Source of the DNA: Alkalihalobacillus sp. CinArs1
GTDB lineage: Bacteria > Bacillota > Bacilli > Bacillales > Guptibacillaceae
NCBI RefSeq assembly: GCF_947387515.1
Contig: NZ_CANDOB010000001.1
Coordinates: 744,001-808,000 of the forward strand
Length of the DNA stretch: 64,000 nucleotides
Direction: 5' to 3'
The notes below the pieces were generated by a model, which was not told the DNA's origin, searched no databases, and saw only the letters and a program-made list of their open reading frames with translations. Shown in pieces: positions 16,584 to 24,488 of the stretch; within the stretch, counting starts at the first letter, position 1, and each line of letters begins with the position of its first letter. The position numbers were made by a program, and so were the translations under genes.

Positions 16584-17093
16584 TTACCTTTTTCTCAAAC
16601 GAGGAGCAGGGGTCAATCGTTTTAAGTAGCTATTAGGTAAAGAGTGTTTAGGTAATGGACTTTCAGGTATGGAGTTTTGACGAGTCAACTTCTTCTCGAT
16701 GATATAGTTCGACAGCACTTCACCCTTCACTTCAAATCCTAATCGTTTTAAACTTTCTAACCCCTGGGTATTTTCACGATCGACAAGACCGTAGAGCACA
16801 GTTATTCCTTTGTTTTGTATATATTTCTCAAAAGCAGGTAGTAAAGATCGAGCGATCCCACTTCCCTGCAGATCATGACGAAGCATTACATAATCTACAA
16901 GAATCATATGGTTAATTCGTAATCGATAGGAGAGAAACCCTACAACTTCATCGTTTTTGTCACAAACGACAAGAACTTCAAAAGAATGGTCAATGATTCG
17001 TTGAACTTTTTTTGGGCTAACAGCGAAAATTTCAGTTCCTATTTTAATTAGCTTCTGATCGTCGCTTTTAGGATTTCGACTTCTAAAATACAT
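16584..17093 (-). CDS. GNAT-family N-acetyltransferase
   Basis: Acetyl-CoA-dependent acyltransferase of about 169 residues. Strands 2-4 include EVLVVCDKNDEVVGFLSYRL, and the acetyl-CoA pyrophosphate-binding loop is LQGSGIARSLLPAFE near residue 83 (consensus QxxGxG/A). The segment GLVDRENTQGLESLKRLGFEVKGE is the usual motif B. A 30-residue proline- and basic-rich tail (ESPLPKHSLPNSYLKRLTPAPRLRKR) follows the domain and is not typical. ATG at 17093 has AAGGAGA upstream; a TTG one codon earlier is possible. Substrate unknown. It appears monocistronic. Confidence 0.85.
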   Translation of the reverse strand: MYFRSRNPKSDDQKLIKIGTEIFAVSPKKVQRIIDHSFEVLVVCDKNDEVVGFLSYRLRINHMILVDYVMLRHDLQGSGIARSLLPAFEKYIQNKGITVLYGLVDRENTQGLESLKRLGFEVKGEVLSNYIIEKKLTRQNSIPESPLPKHSLPNSYLKRLTPAPRLRKR

Positions 17094-17126
17094 CAACTCA
17101 ATCTCCTTTCAATTAAATTTAAGTGA

Positions 17127-17161
17127 AAAGAAGAGTTAATGCAGGAACCCTACATTAACTC
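17127..17161 (-). terminator. Terminator after the lysine-rich mini-gene
   Basis: GAGTTAATG and CATTAACTC form a perfect 9-bp stem with an 11-base loop; the minus-strand 3' side continues TTCTTTTC. It begins 32 bases past the stop of the 17193-17351 gene. Confidence 0.7.
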
Positions 17162-17192
17162 CGGAAAGGGAATATTTCATTAATAAGGATAA

Positions 17193-17351
17193 TTAGCGGT
17201 GGCAACGACACTTCTTTTTCTTTTTCTTTTTATCCTTCTTCTTATCATGTTTCTTCTCATGCTTTATCTTCTTTTTCTTCTTTTTCTTTTTTGTCCCGTC
17301 AAACAGGTCATCAACCATGCCCTTAAATACTTCTCTAAGGTCGGCGTTCAT
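17193..17351 (-). CDS. Polylysine mini-protein with Cys-X-Cys tail
   Basis: Small gene of 52 codons. ATG at 17351 is preceded by AAGGAGGG at nine bases, and a terminator follows, so it looks genuinely expressed. The product starts with an amphipathic acidic stretch (NADLREVFKGMVDDLFDGT), then about 27 residues that are nearly all lysine with a few His, Asp, Glu and Ile, and ends CRCHR. Nearly half of all residues are lysine. I do not recognise the family; lysine- and histidine-rich tails with CxC endings remind me of spore-coat proteins, but that is a guess. Both AAA and AAG codons are used, so this is not simple-sequence DNA. It might bind nucleic acid, metal or polyanions. Confidence 0.72.
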   Translation of the reverse strand: MNADLREVFKGMVDDLFDGTKKKKKKKKIKHEKKHDKKKDKKKKKKKCRCHR

Positions 17352-17473
17352 AGTGACAATCCCTCCTTAACAAGAATTTGAAATGATAAACATTTCATAC
17401 CTTATCTTACGTATGCTCGTCCCACATGCTTGGACAAGTGTTACCTAAAAGTAGAAAATGTGCAGATGACATA

Positions 17474-17512
17474 AAGAAAAAGCGAGTGGTACCAGGCACC
17501 ACCCGCTTTCTG
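17474..17512 (-). terminator. Terminator after the tandem GNAT gene, built on a repeated core
   Basis: AAAGCGGGTGGTGCC and the complementary GGTACCACTCGCTTT arm form a long stem and run into TTTTTC on the minus strand. The core GTGGTGCCTGGTACCAC resembles the core at 15650-15664. Confidence 0.8.
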
Positions 17513-17526
17513 TCATATACTGTCGA

Positions 17527-18393
17527 CTATATTTCTTTTGAATATGCACTCAGCTCGTGTACGAGCGTAAAACCAGCTCTCTCATACAACTGAAGTGCTT
17601 TTTGATTTTCTGCATTCACACAAAGTGTGACCGTGTCGACCTCTTTGAAAGTAAATATCCAGAAGAGGGCTTGATCCAGTAACCTTCCACCGGTTCCTCT
17701 CCCACGAAACGCTTCGTCCACTGCAAAAAATTCAATGTTTGCTTCTCCAAACTCTGGTTCAACTTCTACATAGATGTAACCAGTTAACGTGCCTTCCTCA
17801 CTTGTAATAAACACCTTCCTAGTGTCGTTCAAGCGCTCAACAATTTGACCACCACTATAGTACGTGTTCGAAAATGTCTGGTCGTGTAAAGAAATAAAGG
17901 GGATGATGTAATCGTCCGATATCTCTTCTAGTTTGTTTTCCCGTCTAAAGCTCTGTCTATTAAACTCTAAAATCGCTTGCTCACTACTGTGGGAGAACCC
18001 TAAGCTCTCTGCAAATCTAACACAGTTTATATTCTTCTTATTCGGAAACATCTGTATTACACTTGTTTCTTCTGGAAGAAGTTGAAGCATTTTCTCCCAC
18101 ATCGTTGGTATGAACGACCAATACTGATCTTCAACAAATGGGCCCCATACTTCCACCAGATTACGCTCCAAATCAACTTCAAATCCAAGCACACCGACAA
18201 GGACGTTTGACTGATATACCGTGACAAAGCTTTTCCAGTACGGCACCTCGAATTCTTCCCTCATTGTATCCGCTATTTCACAGCTGTTCGTGCCACAGTA
18301 TCCAATATGGCAATCTTCTCTTCGATTTAGTTTAGCGATGAAACGACTTACTGATTGTAATTCACTCTTCTTCATAACCGCCACTTCCACCAT
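17527..18393 (-). CDS. Tandem-GNAT-like N-acetyltransferase
   Basis: Protein of 288 residues with a clear C-terminal GNAT domain: EANIEFFAVDEAFRGRGTGGRLLDQAL near residues 217-243 contains the acetyl-CoA loop RGRGTG, and LCVNAENQKALQLYERAGF is motif B. The first 145 residues also read like a degenerate GNAT fold (VTVYQSNVLVGVLGFEVDLERNLVEVWGPFVE ... NKKNINCVRFAESLGFSHSSE) but lack the glycine loop, so the N-terminal half probably has a structural or substrate-binding role. Such tandem forms occur in Eis/MshD-like enzymes. ATG at 18393 has AAGGTAGG upstream. Substrate unknown. Confidence 0.83.
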   Translation of the reverse strand: MVEVAVMKKSELQSVSRFIAKLNRREDCHIGYCGTNSCEIADTMREEFEVPYWKSFVTVYQSNVLVGVLGFEVDLERNLVEVWGPFVEDQYWSFIPTMWEKMLQLLPEETSVIQMFPNKKNINCVRFAESLGFSHSSEQAILEFNRQSFRRENKLEEISDDYIIPFISLHDQTFSNTYYSGGQIVERLNDTRKVFITSEEGTLTGYIYVEVEPEFGEANIEFFAVDEAFRGRGTGGRLLDQALFWIFTFKEVDTVTLCVNAENQKALQLYERAGFTLVHELSAYSKEI

Positions 18394-18671
18394 ACTACTA
18401 ACCTACCTTATGTATAAAATCGCCTACCCTCTCTTTTACGTTAACATAAAGAAAATGAAAAATAGCCACTCTAGCATCCTAAATAGCCCTGTTTTGAAGT
18501 ACAAAAACAATCAAGTAACTACAACAATAATTACCATCCTAATTGGAAAATTCATGGTAAGATGAAGTGGATGGATTGTTCCTTTACAGGGCTTGAAGAC
18601 TTGAATTAAAGATAGTTTGATAAGTAAGATTCACTTTGTGAAGATGTTCTAAACGGAGGTGTATATTAACG

Positions 18672-18848
18672 GTGAGGCAAGTAGTAGGAATATCTATGGT
18701 CATTTTAGGGGCGATTGTAATGATTATAAACGTATTTTTTCTTAGAGAGAATGACTTTTATGATGTTATACGCGGGCTATCCTTTGCCATGTTTATGGTA
18801 GGCATATTTCTAATTCCTAGTTATTCAAAGTCACGAAAAAACATATGA
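18672..18848 (+). CDS. Small two-helix membrane protein
   Basis: Open frame of 58 codons starting GTG, with GGAGGTG 12 bases upstream (slightly long spacing). The product has a hydrophobic helix at about 4-24 (VVGISMVILGAIVMIINVFF), a short charged loop (LRENDFYDVIRG), a second helix at about 36-51 (LSFAMFMVGIFLIPS) and a basic tail (YSKSRKN). It is followed by a plus-strand terminator at 18936. No family recognised. It is the only gene on this strand between 18394 and 24488. The upstream 280 bases show only weak promoter-like matches (TTGAAT and TAAGAT, 18 apart). Confidence 0.55.
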   Translation: MRQVVGISMVILGAIVMIINVFFLRENDFYDVIRGLSFAMFMVGIFLIPSYSKSRKNI

Positions 18849-18935
18849 TGGAAAATCAATTCCGTTATAGAATTAGATGATTAATGATACAAACTATATA
18901 AGGTATGTTTTAGATAGAAGAAATCAATATTATTT

Positions 18936-18972
18936 AACAGGAGCTTGGAATAGTTTGAGCTCCTGTTTTTTC
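18936..18972 (+). terminator. Plus-strand terminator after the small membrane protein gene
   Basis: AACAGGAGC and GCTCCTGTT pair around a 14-base loop followed by TTTTTTC on the plus strand. It supports the reality of the small plus-strand gene at 18672-18848. Between 18849 and 19208 only this and the 19110 hairpin were seen. Confidence 0.8.
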
Positions 18973-19109
18973 ATGGTGGCAAAACCCTACCTCACTGTAA
19001 AATCAGAACCGTTTTAACACGCGATAGTACGACCGAACAATGATTATTCTCCACTGCATGTTCCTGTGCTTTTCAACTATAAAGTGAAAGGAACTCTATC
19101 ATAACAATG

Positions 19110-19147
19110 AAAAAAGAGTATCAAATTGGTATATAACTTGATACTCA
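19110..19147 (-). terminator. Terminator after the subtilase gene
   Basis: GAGTATCAA and TTGATACTC form a perfect 9-bp stem; the minus-strand 3' side continues TTTTTTC. It lies about 60 bases past the stop at 19209. Confidence 0.8.
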
Positions 19148-19208
19148 ATTAATTTTGCCTGTTCACTTTTTCATGCCAAAACTACTTATATCATAGCGAG
19201 AGCTCTTC

Positions 19209-21668
19209 TTATTTTAGAAATGCTTCAAAATACCTTGTCATCGCTACGGCAAAATCACCGCGTGTTACATCAGTATTCGGCTCAAAATGTGCAACAACGG
19301 TTGGTTCAAGATCATACTGTCCTTGCGAAACCTCGAAGCTCGCATTGATGATATTTAGATCGAGCGCAAGCTGAACATACCCTTTCAAGTGCTGGGGAAT
19401 ATCAGCAGCGTCAACAACCGCTACACGCTCTTCCTTGTATTGAACTGTAACGTCACCACTGAATGCTTTCGCATCTTCTTCTAGACCAAGACTTTGAACA
19501 AGCGAATAAGCAAGTTCTGCTCTTGTAACCTTTCCTTTTGGATCGAACTTACCATCTTTAGTAAGCATAACTCCTTGCTGGGAATGAGTTCCATCTCGGA
19601 ATGCGGCTCCTTCAGACGTAACAGCAGACGCGTAAGGAAGCAGGTCAGAAGACACATCACTTAATGCTTTGGAATCTGACTGACGAATCTCAGCACCCAT
19701 CACAAGATACTGTGCTAAATCTTTTCTTTGTAGCTTGCTATCAGGCATAAAGTTTCCTTTAGCATTCGCATCAAACAGCAGCTCCTTCACACCGCTCTTG
19801 ATCGCAGCAGCTGCTGGATGGCCTTCTATATCATTGAGACCGGTAAATCCACTCACTTTTGTAAAAGAAAGAGTTCCTTCTATGTTATCAGGGAAAGAAA
19901 GGCCTGCAGTTGGATTCGCTTCGTCACCACGTAATCCTCTTACTTCTGCTTTCCAAGTACCGGGCATCGGTGCATTAACAGACACCGTTCTGTCTGTTGT
20001 TAACGTAAACAACAAGCTGATTCCAGAGCTGTACTCCGTTCCATCTGGAGCGATTAAAACGAGGTTGACCGGATTACCGGTCTCCCCCAATACGCCATAA
20101 GCATTCACTTTCGCTACAAGATTTGTTAAGCCTTCTTGCACTTCAAACTCATGCTGATTATCTGAAACAAGAGTTACAGGATTGTAGTCTACTGAAAATG
20201 GAGCACGCGTGGTCGAAGCTTCTACAGAGCTATTAAACTCTTTGTTGTAATTGACTGTCTTGCCATAGTCGTTATTACCAAAAGCAGCATCTACTGCAGT
20301 GTATGCGTTCAAATAACCTGCGCCTACTTCCCACGCTTCATACCCTGGCATGTTTGTAGCTGTTGCTTGCACGATCGATTTCACTTCATCAGGTGAGAGT
20401 AAAGGATTTGCCTCTAACATTAGTGCTACAACACCCGCTACGTGAGGGGTTGCCATCGACGTTCCACTCATATGCGTATAGAAAGGAACGTGCGCTGGAT
20501 CAAGTTCTTCAGCGTCTTGAGGAGCTGATAGTGAACTTACTGGTGCGATAACTCGGGTTGAAACGATATCAACTCCTGGTGCTGTAACAGTCGGACGGTC
20601 TTCCCATGTCCACGTTTCTCCATCCATTTCAAACGTCCCACCGACTCCTTTTGTACCACGAGATGAGAAATCAGCTAGCGTGCCATCTTTTTCTCCCGCT
20701 GCTACCGAGATAACCCATGGTGCTTTTGCATAAGGGTTATGTGTGTTTTCTCCAGGACCTTCATTTCCTGCTGCAAAAAGAACGACGATTCCGCGATCAT
20801 ACACTTTCTTACTCGCAATGTTAATCGGATGATTAGGATCAAAATCACCTGACGATCCCCATGAATTTGTAATTACTCTTATGTCGTACTGAGACTGATG
20901 CGTTAAGGCGTAATCAAATCCACCGATTCCATCTAGTACGAACAGTGCTGCGCCAGAGCCATATCCGATCAAGTCTGCTCCTGGAGCCGCTCCTTCATAC
21001 ATCCCGCTCGACATTTCTCCTGTACCACCAACCGTACCAGCTACGTGGGTACCGTGACCGGAGTTAGTATCAGTATTTGCTACATCCTCTTGATATGTAA
21101 CAGGAAGTAGACCAGGAGACAAACTGCTAAGATTCGTTGATCCCATAACGTTTTGTACAAGGTTTTCACCAAACTCGTGGTCTTTATGTGTGCCATCTAC
21201 ACCGCTATCGTTCACAACAACACCGATCCCTTTTCCCGTAACAGGCAGTCCTCCGTTTGCTTTTCTCATGTCGTCATCCGTACGTACTTTATCAACACCC
21301 GTTAGATCTGTTGCATCCGCGTTGAAATAGTCAAGCTTCTCATTCAAATAGATAGACTGAACCATATCGTTAGCTGCAAGGTCGTTTATTTGAGCTTTCG
21401 TCGCGATTACGCCAGCCATCGGAAGACTCTTAAGCGTTAACCCTTTATCAACCCCAACCTCTTCCAATAAGTTCGACTGAACATCCGTTGGAGCTCCATC
21501 TCCATAGAACGTTACGATTACTTCAAATGGTCCATTCCCTTCCGTCATCAGCTGAGATAATTCTGGGTCGATCGCCGCAGATTGATTAGCTGAAGGTTGA
21601 GGGGGGTTTATAAAACCTACCATTAGTAAAAACGAGAGTGCCACTACGTACCAAAGCCTCATTCTCAT
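19209..21668 (-). CDS. Secreted subtilisin-family (S8) protease with C-terminal SLH-like repeats
   Basis: Extracellular serine protease precursor of 819 residues. A signal peptide (RLWYVVALSFLLMVGFINPPQPSA) is followed by an I9-like propeptide (FEVIVTFYGDGAP ... VQSIYLNEKLDY). The catalytic triad is visible: Asp in VVNDSGVDGTH near 155, His in SGHGTHVAG near 206, Ser in SGTSMATPHVAG near 407; the oxyanion Asn is in FAAGNEGPG. A beta-rich domain spans roughly 470-600. The last about 210 residues contain three degenerate SLH-type units (AAAAIKSGVKELLFDANAKG..., GAAFRDGTHSQQG..., LALDLNIINAS...), suggesting non-covalent attachment to the cell wall. ATG at 21668 follows AAGGAGG. The start context and an upstream inverted repeat suggest its own regulated promoter. 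It probably serves nutrient scavenging or wall-protein processing. Confidence 0.9.
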   Translation of the reverse strand: MRMRLWYVVALSFLLMVGFINPPQPSANQSAAIDPELSQLMTEGNGPFEVIVTFYGDGAPTDVQSNLLEEVGVDKGLTLKSLPMAGVIATKAQINDLAANDMVQSIYLNEKLDYFNADATDLTGVDKVRTDDDMRKANGGLPVTGKGIGVVVNDSGVDGTHKDHEFGENLVQNVMGSTNLSSLSPGLLPVTYQEDVANTDTNSGHGTHVAGTVGGTGEMSSGMYEGAAPGADLIGYGSGAALFVLDGIGGFDYALTHQSQYDIRVITNSWGSSGDFDPNHPINIASKKVYDRGIVVLFAAGNEGPGENTHNPYAKAPWVISVAAGEKDGTLADFSSRGTKGVGGTFEMDGETWTWEDRPTVTAPGVDIVSTRVIAPVSSLSAPQDAEELDPAHVPFYTHMSGTSMATPHVAGVVALMLEANPLLSPDEVKSIVQATATNMPGYEAWEVGAGYLNAYTAVDAAFGNNDYGKTVNYNKEFNSSVEASTTRAPFSVDYNPVTLVSDNQHEFEVQEGLTNLVAKVNAYGVLGETGNPVNLVLIAPDGTEYSSGISLLFTLTTDRTVSVNAPMPGTWKAEVRGLRGDEANPTAGLSFPDNIEGTLSFTKVSGFTGLNDIEGHPAAAAIKSGVKELLFDANAKGNFMPDSKLQRKDLAQYLVMGAEIRQSDSKALSDVSSDLLPYASAVTSEGAAFRDGTHSQQGVMLTKDGKFDPKGKVTRAELAYSLVQSLGLEEDAKAFSGDVTVQYKEERVAVVDAADIPQHLKGYVQLALDLNIINASFEVSQGQYDLEPTVVAHFEPNTDVTRGDFAVAMTRYFEAFLK

Positions 21669-21791
21669 CCGTCTTCCTCCTTTTAATATTCAATGTTTTC
21701 TTACTATTTATTATCCATTGGTAGCGACCATTTTCCTATTCACTAAAGGTTTTAAATCCTGGTTGAGAAAGAACTATATGAGACTCATCCA

Positions 21792-21814
21792 AAAGTAGTA
21801 TCTCGTACTACTTT
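21792..21814. repeat. Perfect inverted repeat upstream of the subtilase
   Basis: AAAGTAGTA and TACTACTTT are separated by TCTCG, about 125 bases upstream of the protease start. No T run follows on either strand, so it is more likely an operator or a leader hairpin than a terminator. Confidence 0.5.
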
Positions 21815-21842
21815 GGGTCATTTAGGGATAGTACTTTTACGA

Positions 21843-21874
21843 CAAAAAAAAGCCTAACTCATTTGAGTTAGGCT
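21843..21874 (-). terminator. Terminator after the 3D-domain wall protein
   Basis: GCCTAACTC and GAGTTAGGC form a perfect 9-bp stem with a 4-base loop and run into T8 on the minus strand, 15 bases past the stop. Confidence 0.9.
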
Positions 21875-21888
21875 CTGTAAATTCACTA

Positions 21889-22800
21889 TTAATCTAGCAC
21901 TGTTACAGTGACTGTCTTACGACCAAAGTTTAAAGCATCTTGTCTTTCAGGCATGAATAGATCGATACGGTTACCTTGGATTGCACCGCCAGTGTCACCA
22001 GCGATTGCAGTACCATAGCCTTCTACGTGTACTTTAGATCCAAGTGGGATTACGTCAGGGTCTACTGCGATGACTTTTTGGTTAGGATTCGCTCTTAAGT
22101 CGATTCCTGTCGCTGTAACGCCTGAACATCCTTCACAATATGCAGTATAAGCTGTTGCTTCGACTTTAAATTCTTGTCCACTTTGCTCAGATGACTTGCT
22201 TTCTGTGTTTGTTTGCTTAGCAGAAGTGGTATTAGTATTAGTAGTAGTAGATTCAGTAGACGCTGGTTTTGCATTTACTGTCTTACCTGTCAGCGCTGCC
22301 CAGGTGTTAGCTCCGGCAATGCCGTCAACAGCTAGTCCATTATCAGCCTGGAAAGCACGGACTGCTTTCTCTGTGATAGGACCATAGATTCCGTCTACTT
22401 TATAGTTGTAATATCCACCAAGCTCTTCTTGAAGAGCTGAAACTTGGTGACCTCGATCACCTTGAATCAACGTACGATGAGCTTGTCCTTGATTGACTTT
22501 TTCAATTGCTGCGAATGTATTTGGACCTGCGATGCCGTCAACAGCAAGACCGTGAGCTTTTTGGAATTGCTTTACAGCACCTTCAGTAATTGAACCGTAA
22601 TAACCTGTAGATTTATGATAGTCGAAATATCCTTTGGCTGACAGTACATCCTGTAACTCGACGACGTCGCCGTGTTTTTCACCGTAAGAAAGTGTTTGAT
22701 CTCCTAGAGCAGCTTCTGATACTACCGGGCTAGCAAACATCATTCCAGCCAGTGCTGTAGATGTAACAACGTTCCTTACAATGTTTTTACGAGTTACCAT
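21889..22800 (-). CDS. YocH-like secreted wall hydrolase: two peptidoglycan-binding domains plus 3D domain
   Basis: Secreted cell-wall protein of 303 residues. After a signal peptide ending about MFASPVVSEA come two PG_binding_1 repeats (LSYGEKHGDVVELQDVLSAKGYFDY... and LIQGDRGHQVSALQEELGGYYNY..., each closing with GLAVDGIAGPNTFAAI or GANTWAAL). A low-complexity Ser/Thr/Asn linker follows, then a C-terminal 3D domain (VEATAYTAYCEGCSG ... AVDPDVIPLGSKVHVEGYG ... AGDTGGAIQGNRIDLFM). The three Asp residues of the 3D fold are present. In characterised proteins this fold cleaves peptidoglycan glycan strands. ATG at 22800 has AGGAGG upstream; the frame runs on to 22857 without a site. A WalR-like box upstream places it in the essential wall-homeostasis regulon (inference). 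Confidence 0.9.
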   Translation of the reverse strand: MVTRKNIVRNVVTSTALAGMMFASPVVSEAALGDQTLSYGEKHGDVVELQDVLSAKGYFDYHKSTGYYGSITEGAVKQFQKAHGLAVDGIAGPNTFAAIEKVNQGQAHRTLIQGDRGHQVSALQEELGGYYNYKVDGIYGPITEKAVRAFQADNGLAVDGIAGANTWAALTGKTVNAKPASTESTTTNTNTTSAKQTNTESKSSEQSGQEFKVEATAYTAYCEGCSGVTATGIDLRANPNQKVIAVDPDVIPLGSKVHVEGYGTAIAGDTGGAIQGNRIDLFMPERQDALNFGRKTVTVTVLD

Positions 22801-22906
22801 GTACACATTCCTCCTGAGAGATAAATAATTTTTCGGTGTTTCTTTTCTCTTGATCACCTATGTCCCATATAGTAACAGCCAAATATAACACAGCCATTTT
22901 AGTGTA

Positions 22907-22923
22907 GTAACAAGTCAGTTACA
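22907..22923 (-). promoter_or_regulatory. Candidate WalR (YycF) binding site upstream of the 3D-domain gene
   Basis: The minus strand reads TGTAAC-TGACT-TGTTAC, a full match to the known WalR consensus TGTWAH-N5-TGTWAH. It is 107 bases upstream of the start codon. TTGTTA here and TGTTAT 17 bases further on could be the -35 and -10 elements, so the box overlaps the -35. The rest of the 398-base gap (22801-23198) holds the promoter and the next terminator; no other gene was seen. Confidence 0.65.
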
Positions 22924-23157
22924 TAAATATGACAGATTAATACAGTTTTTATAACCTTTGCACAATTAGGTAACATAGTACTATTTACAACGACAATATA
23001 TTACAAACATGTCAGTTCCAAACTCTATCAGCCTTGTTAATAGGTTCTTTATAAAGAAAAAACCTACTTAGAGGTTGCAGAATCAACCTTGGGTGATTTT
23101 CGAACTAGTTAAATTTACCTCCAATTTTACAAACCTTTTAAATGCTTTTTTCATTAA

Positions 23158-23191
23158 TAAAAGAGGCAGCTGCTCGAGCTGCCTCTTTTTC
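23158..23191 (-). terminator. Terminator after the extended SDR gene
   Basis: AAGAGGCAGCT and AGCTGCCTCTT form an 11-bp stem on either strand; the minus-strand side continues TTATTAATG and the plus side TTTTC. It lies just past the stop at 23199. Confidence 0.8.
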
Positions 23192-23198
23192 TTCTTGT

Positions 23199-24272
23199 TT
23201 ATTTAGCCGCTATTCCTTTATCCTGACTCTTCATACCACCTGAAATAATCATTTGTAAGGTTTCCCTATCTAAATGTAATTCCTCTACGTTGTTCTCATG
23301 CAATAGCTCCTGCGTATTTGAATCATCGAAAGTCAATGTTTTCTCAAAGTACTTGTGAAAAACCTTCATAGGTTGATTCAACTTCATGTCCTGATCTGTT
23401 AGTTCTCCTTCATAATCTGTAGGCACTAATTCCACGTTGTAAAAATCAAGCGCTGATTGAATCAAATCTAATACGAGCTGATTGGTTGGAGGCTGTGAAT
23501 TCGTAATGTGATAGATTGTATCTGGCTTCGCGCTAGTAAGCCCAAGCGCTAACACATTTACGACATAATCGACAGGTACTAAATTTTGTGCTGCTTCCTG
23601 ATTACAAAGGAACTTAATCTTTTCACTAGGCGTATCCTGCTTCCGATCTAATCTCTTCTTTAATAATTCAAGACTTCTAATCACGCCATAAAGAGCAAAG
23701 GTCGTTTCAGCTTCACCAGTTTTCGAGTCACCAATAATGATTGCTGGTCTAAAAATAGAGACATTGAAGACGTTATTATAATCAAACACAAGGTGCTCTG
23801 CGTGACACTTACTTTCTTCATAAGGATTTACGAACGTATTATCCTTAGGATGCAGCTCTTCACGTCCATGAAGTTGTGCGCCTAATGTGTAAGCTGTACT
23901 TACATGATAAAAATTCTTCACTTGAATATCTTTAGAAAACTCAAGTACGTTTCTCGTTCCTTCAACGTTAATCTCAAACGTCTTGTCTCTTTCACGATCA
24001 TCGAATGAAAGATAAGCTGCGATGTGATAGACCGTATCGATTTTACCTTTTAATAGATCGATTGTTTCGAACGGAACGCCTAAGCGCTCGTCCCCTAAGT
24101 TTCCTTTTATAATGAATAAGTTGTTTTGTAGATCTGCTGGCAATGCTTCGATTAACCGATCTGCCTTACGTTCATTGCGGATCAATGCATAGACGCTGTG
24201 GCCTTCACTCAATAACTTCAAGGTAAGCTGTTTTCCAAGAAAACCAGTCGCCCCTGTTAAGAGTATATTCAT
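23199..24272 (-). CDS. Extended SDR / thioester-reductase-like oxidoreductase
   Basis: NAD(P)-binding protein of 357 residues. The N-terminal Rossmann motif is NILLTGATGFLGKQL (residues 2-16), with VYHIAAYLSF (the strand-4 position), the catalytic pair in NPYEESKCHAE (Tyr-X3-Lys), and FRPAIIIGDSKTGE. The layout matches NAD-binding-4/male-sterility-type proteins related to carboxylic acid or fatty acyl-CoA reductase C-terminal domains, although no adenylation domain is present. ATG at 24272 follows GGGGTG by six bases. The gene is alone, divergent from an aldehyde dehydrogenase across 216 bases. A link between an acyl reductase and an aldehyde dehydrogenase would be chemically sensible but is only inference. 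Confidence 0.82.
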   Translation of the reverse strand: MNILLTGATGFLGKQLTLKLLSEGHSVYALIRNERKADRLIEALPADLQNNLFIIKGNLGDERLGVPFETIDLLKGKIDTVYHIAAYLSFDDRERDKTFEINVEGTRNVLEFSKDIQVKNFYHVSTAYTLGAQLHGREELHPKDNTFVNPYEESKCHAEHLVFDYNNVFNVSIFRPAIIIGDSKTGEAETTFALYGVIRSLELLKKRLDRKQDTPSEKIKFLCNQEAAQNLVPVDYVVNVLALGLTSAKPDTIYHITNSQPPTNQLVLDLIQSALDFYNVELVPTDYEGELTDQDMKLNQPMKVFHKYFEKTLTFDDSNTQELLHENNVEELHLDRETLQMIISGGMKSQDKGIAAK

Positions 24273-24488
24273 AAAGTTCACCCCATTAAAACGTTCTCAT
24301 CAGTAGTGGTTATTTATCTCTGTACCGTTCGTAGTTTAGCATATATACGTCTATAAAACATTAATAACGAGATGAAACTCTCTTTAAAGACGGTGCTAAT
24401 GATTGGAAGAAATTCTCGCGTACCGACAAGTTTAGTAGTTTAGCGTAGCGGGAACCTTCTTATTTGTACATGAAAAGGAGGATTTCTA

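Noticed and set aside
17199-17381. Plus-strand frame encoding Leu/Phe-rich sequence
   Set aside because: It is the complement of the polylysine gene's AAG/AAA codons; the minus frame has the ribosome site and terminator.
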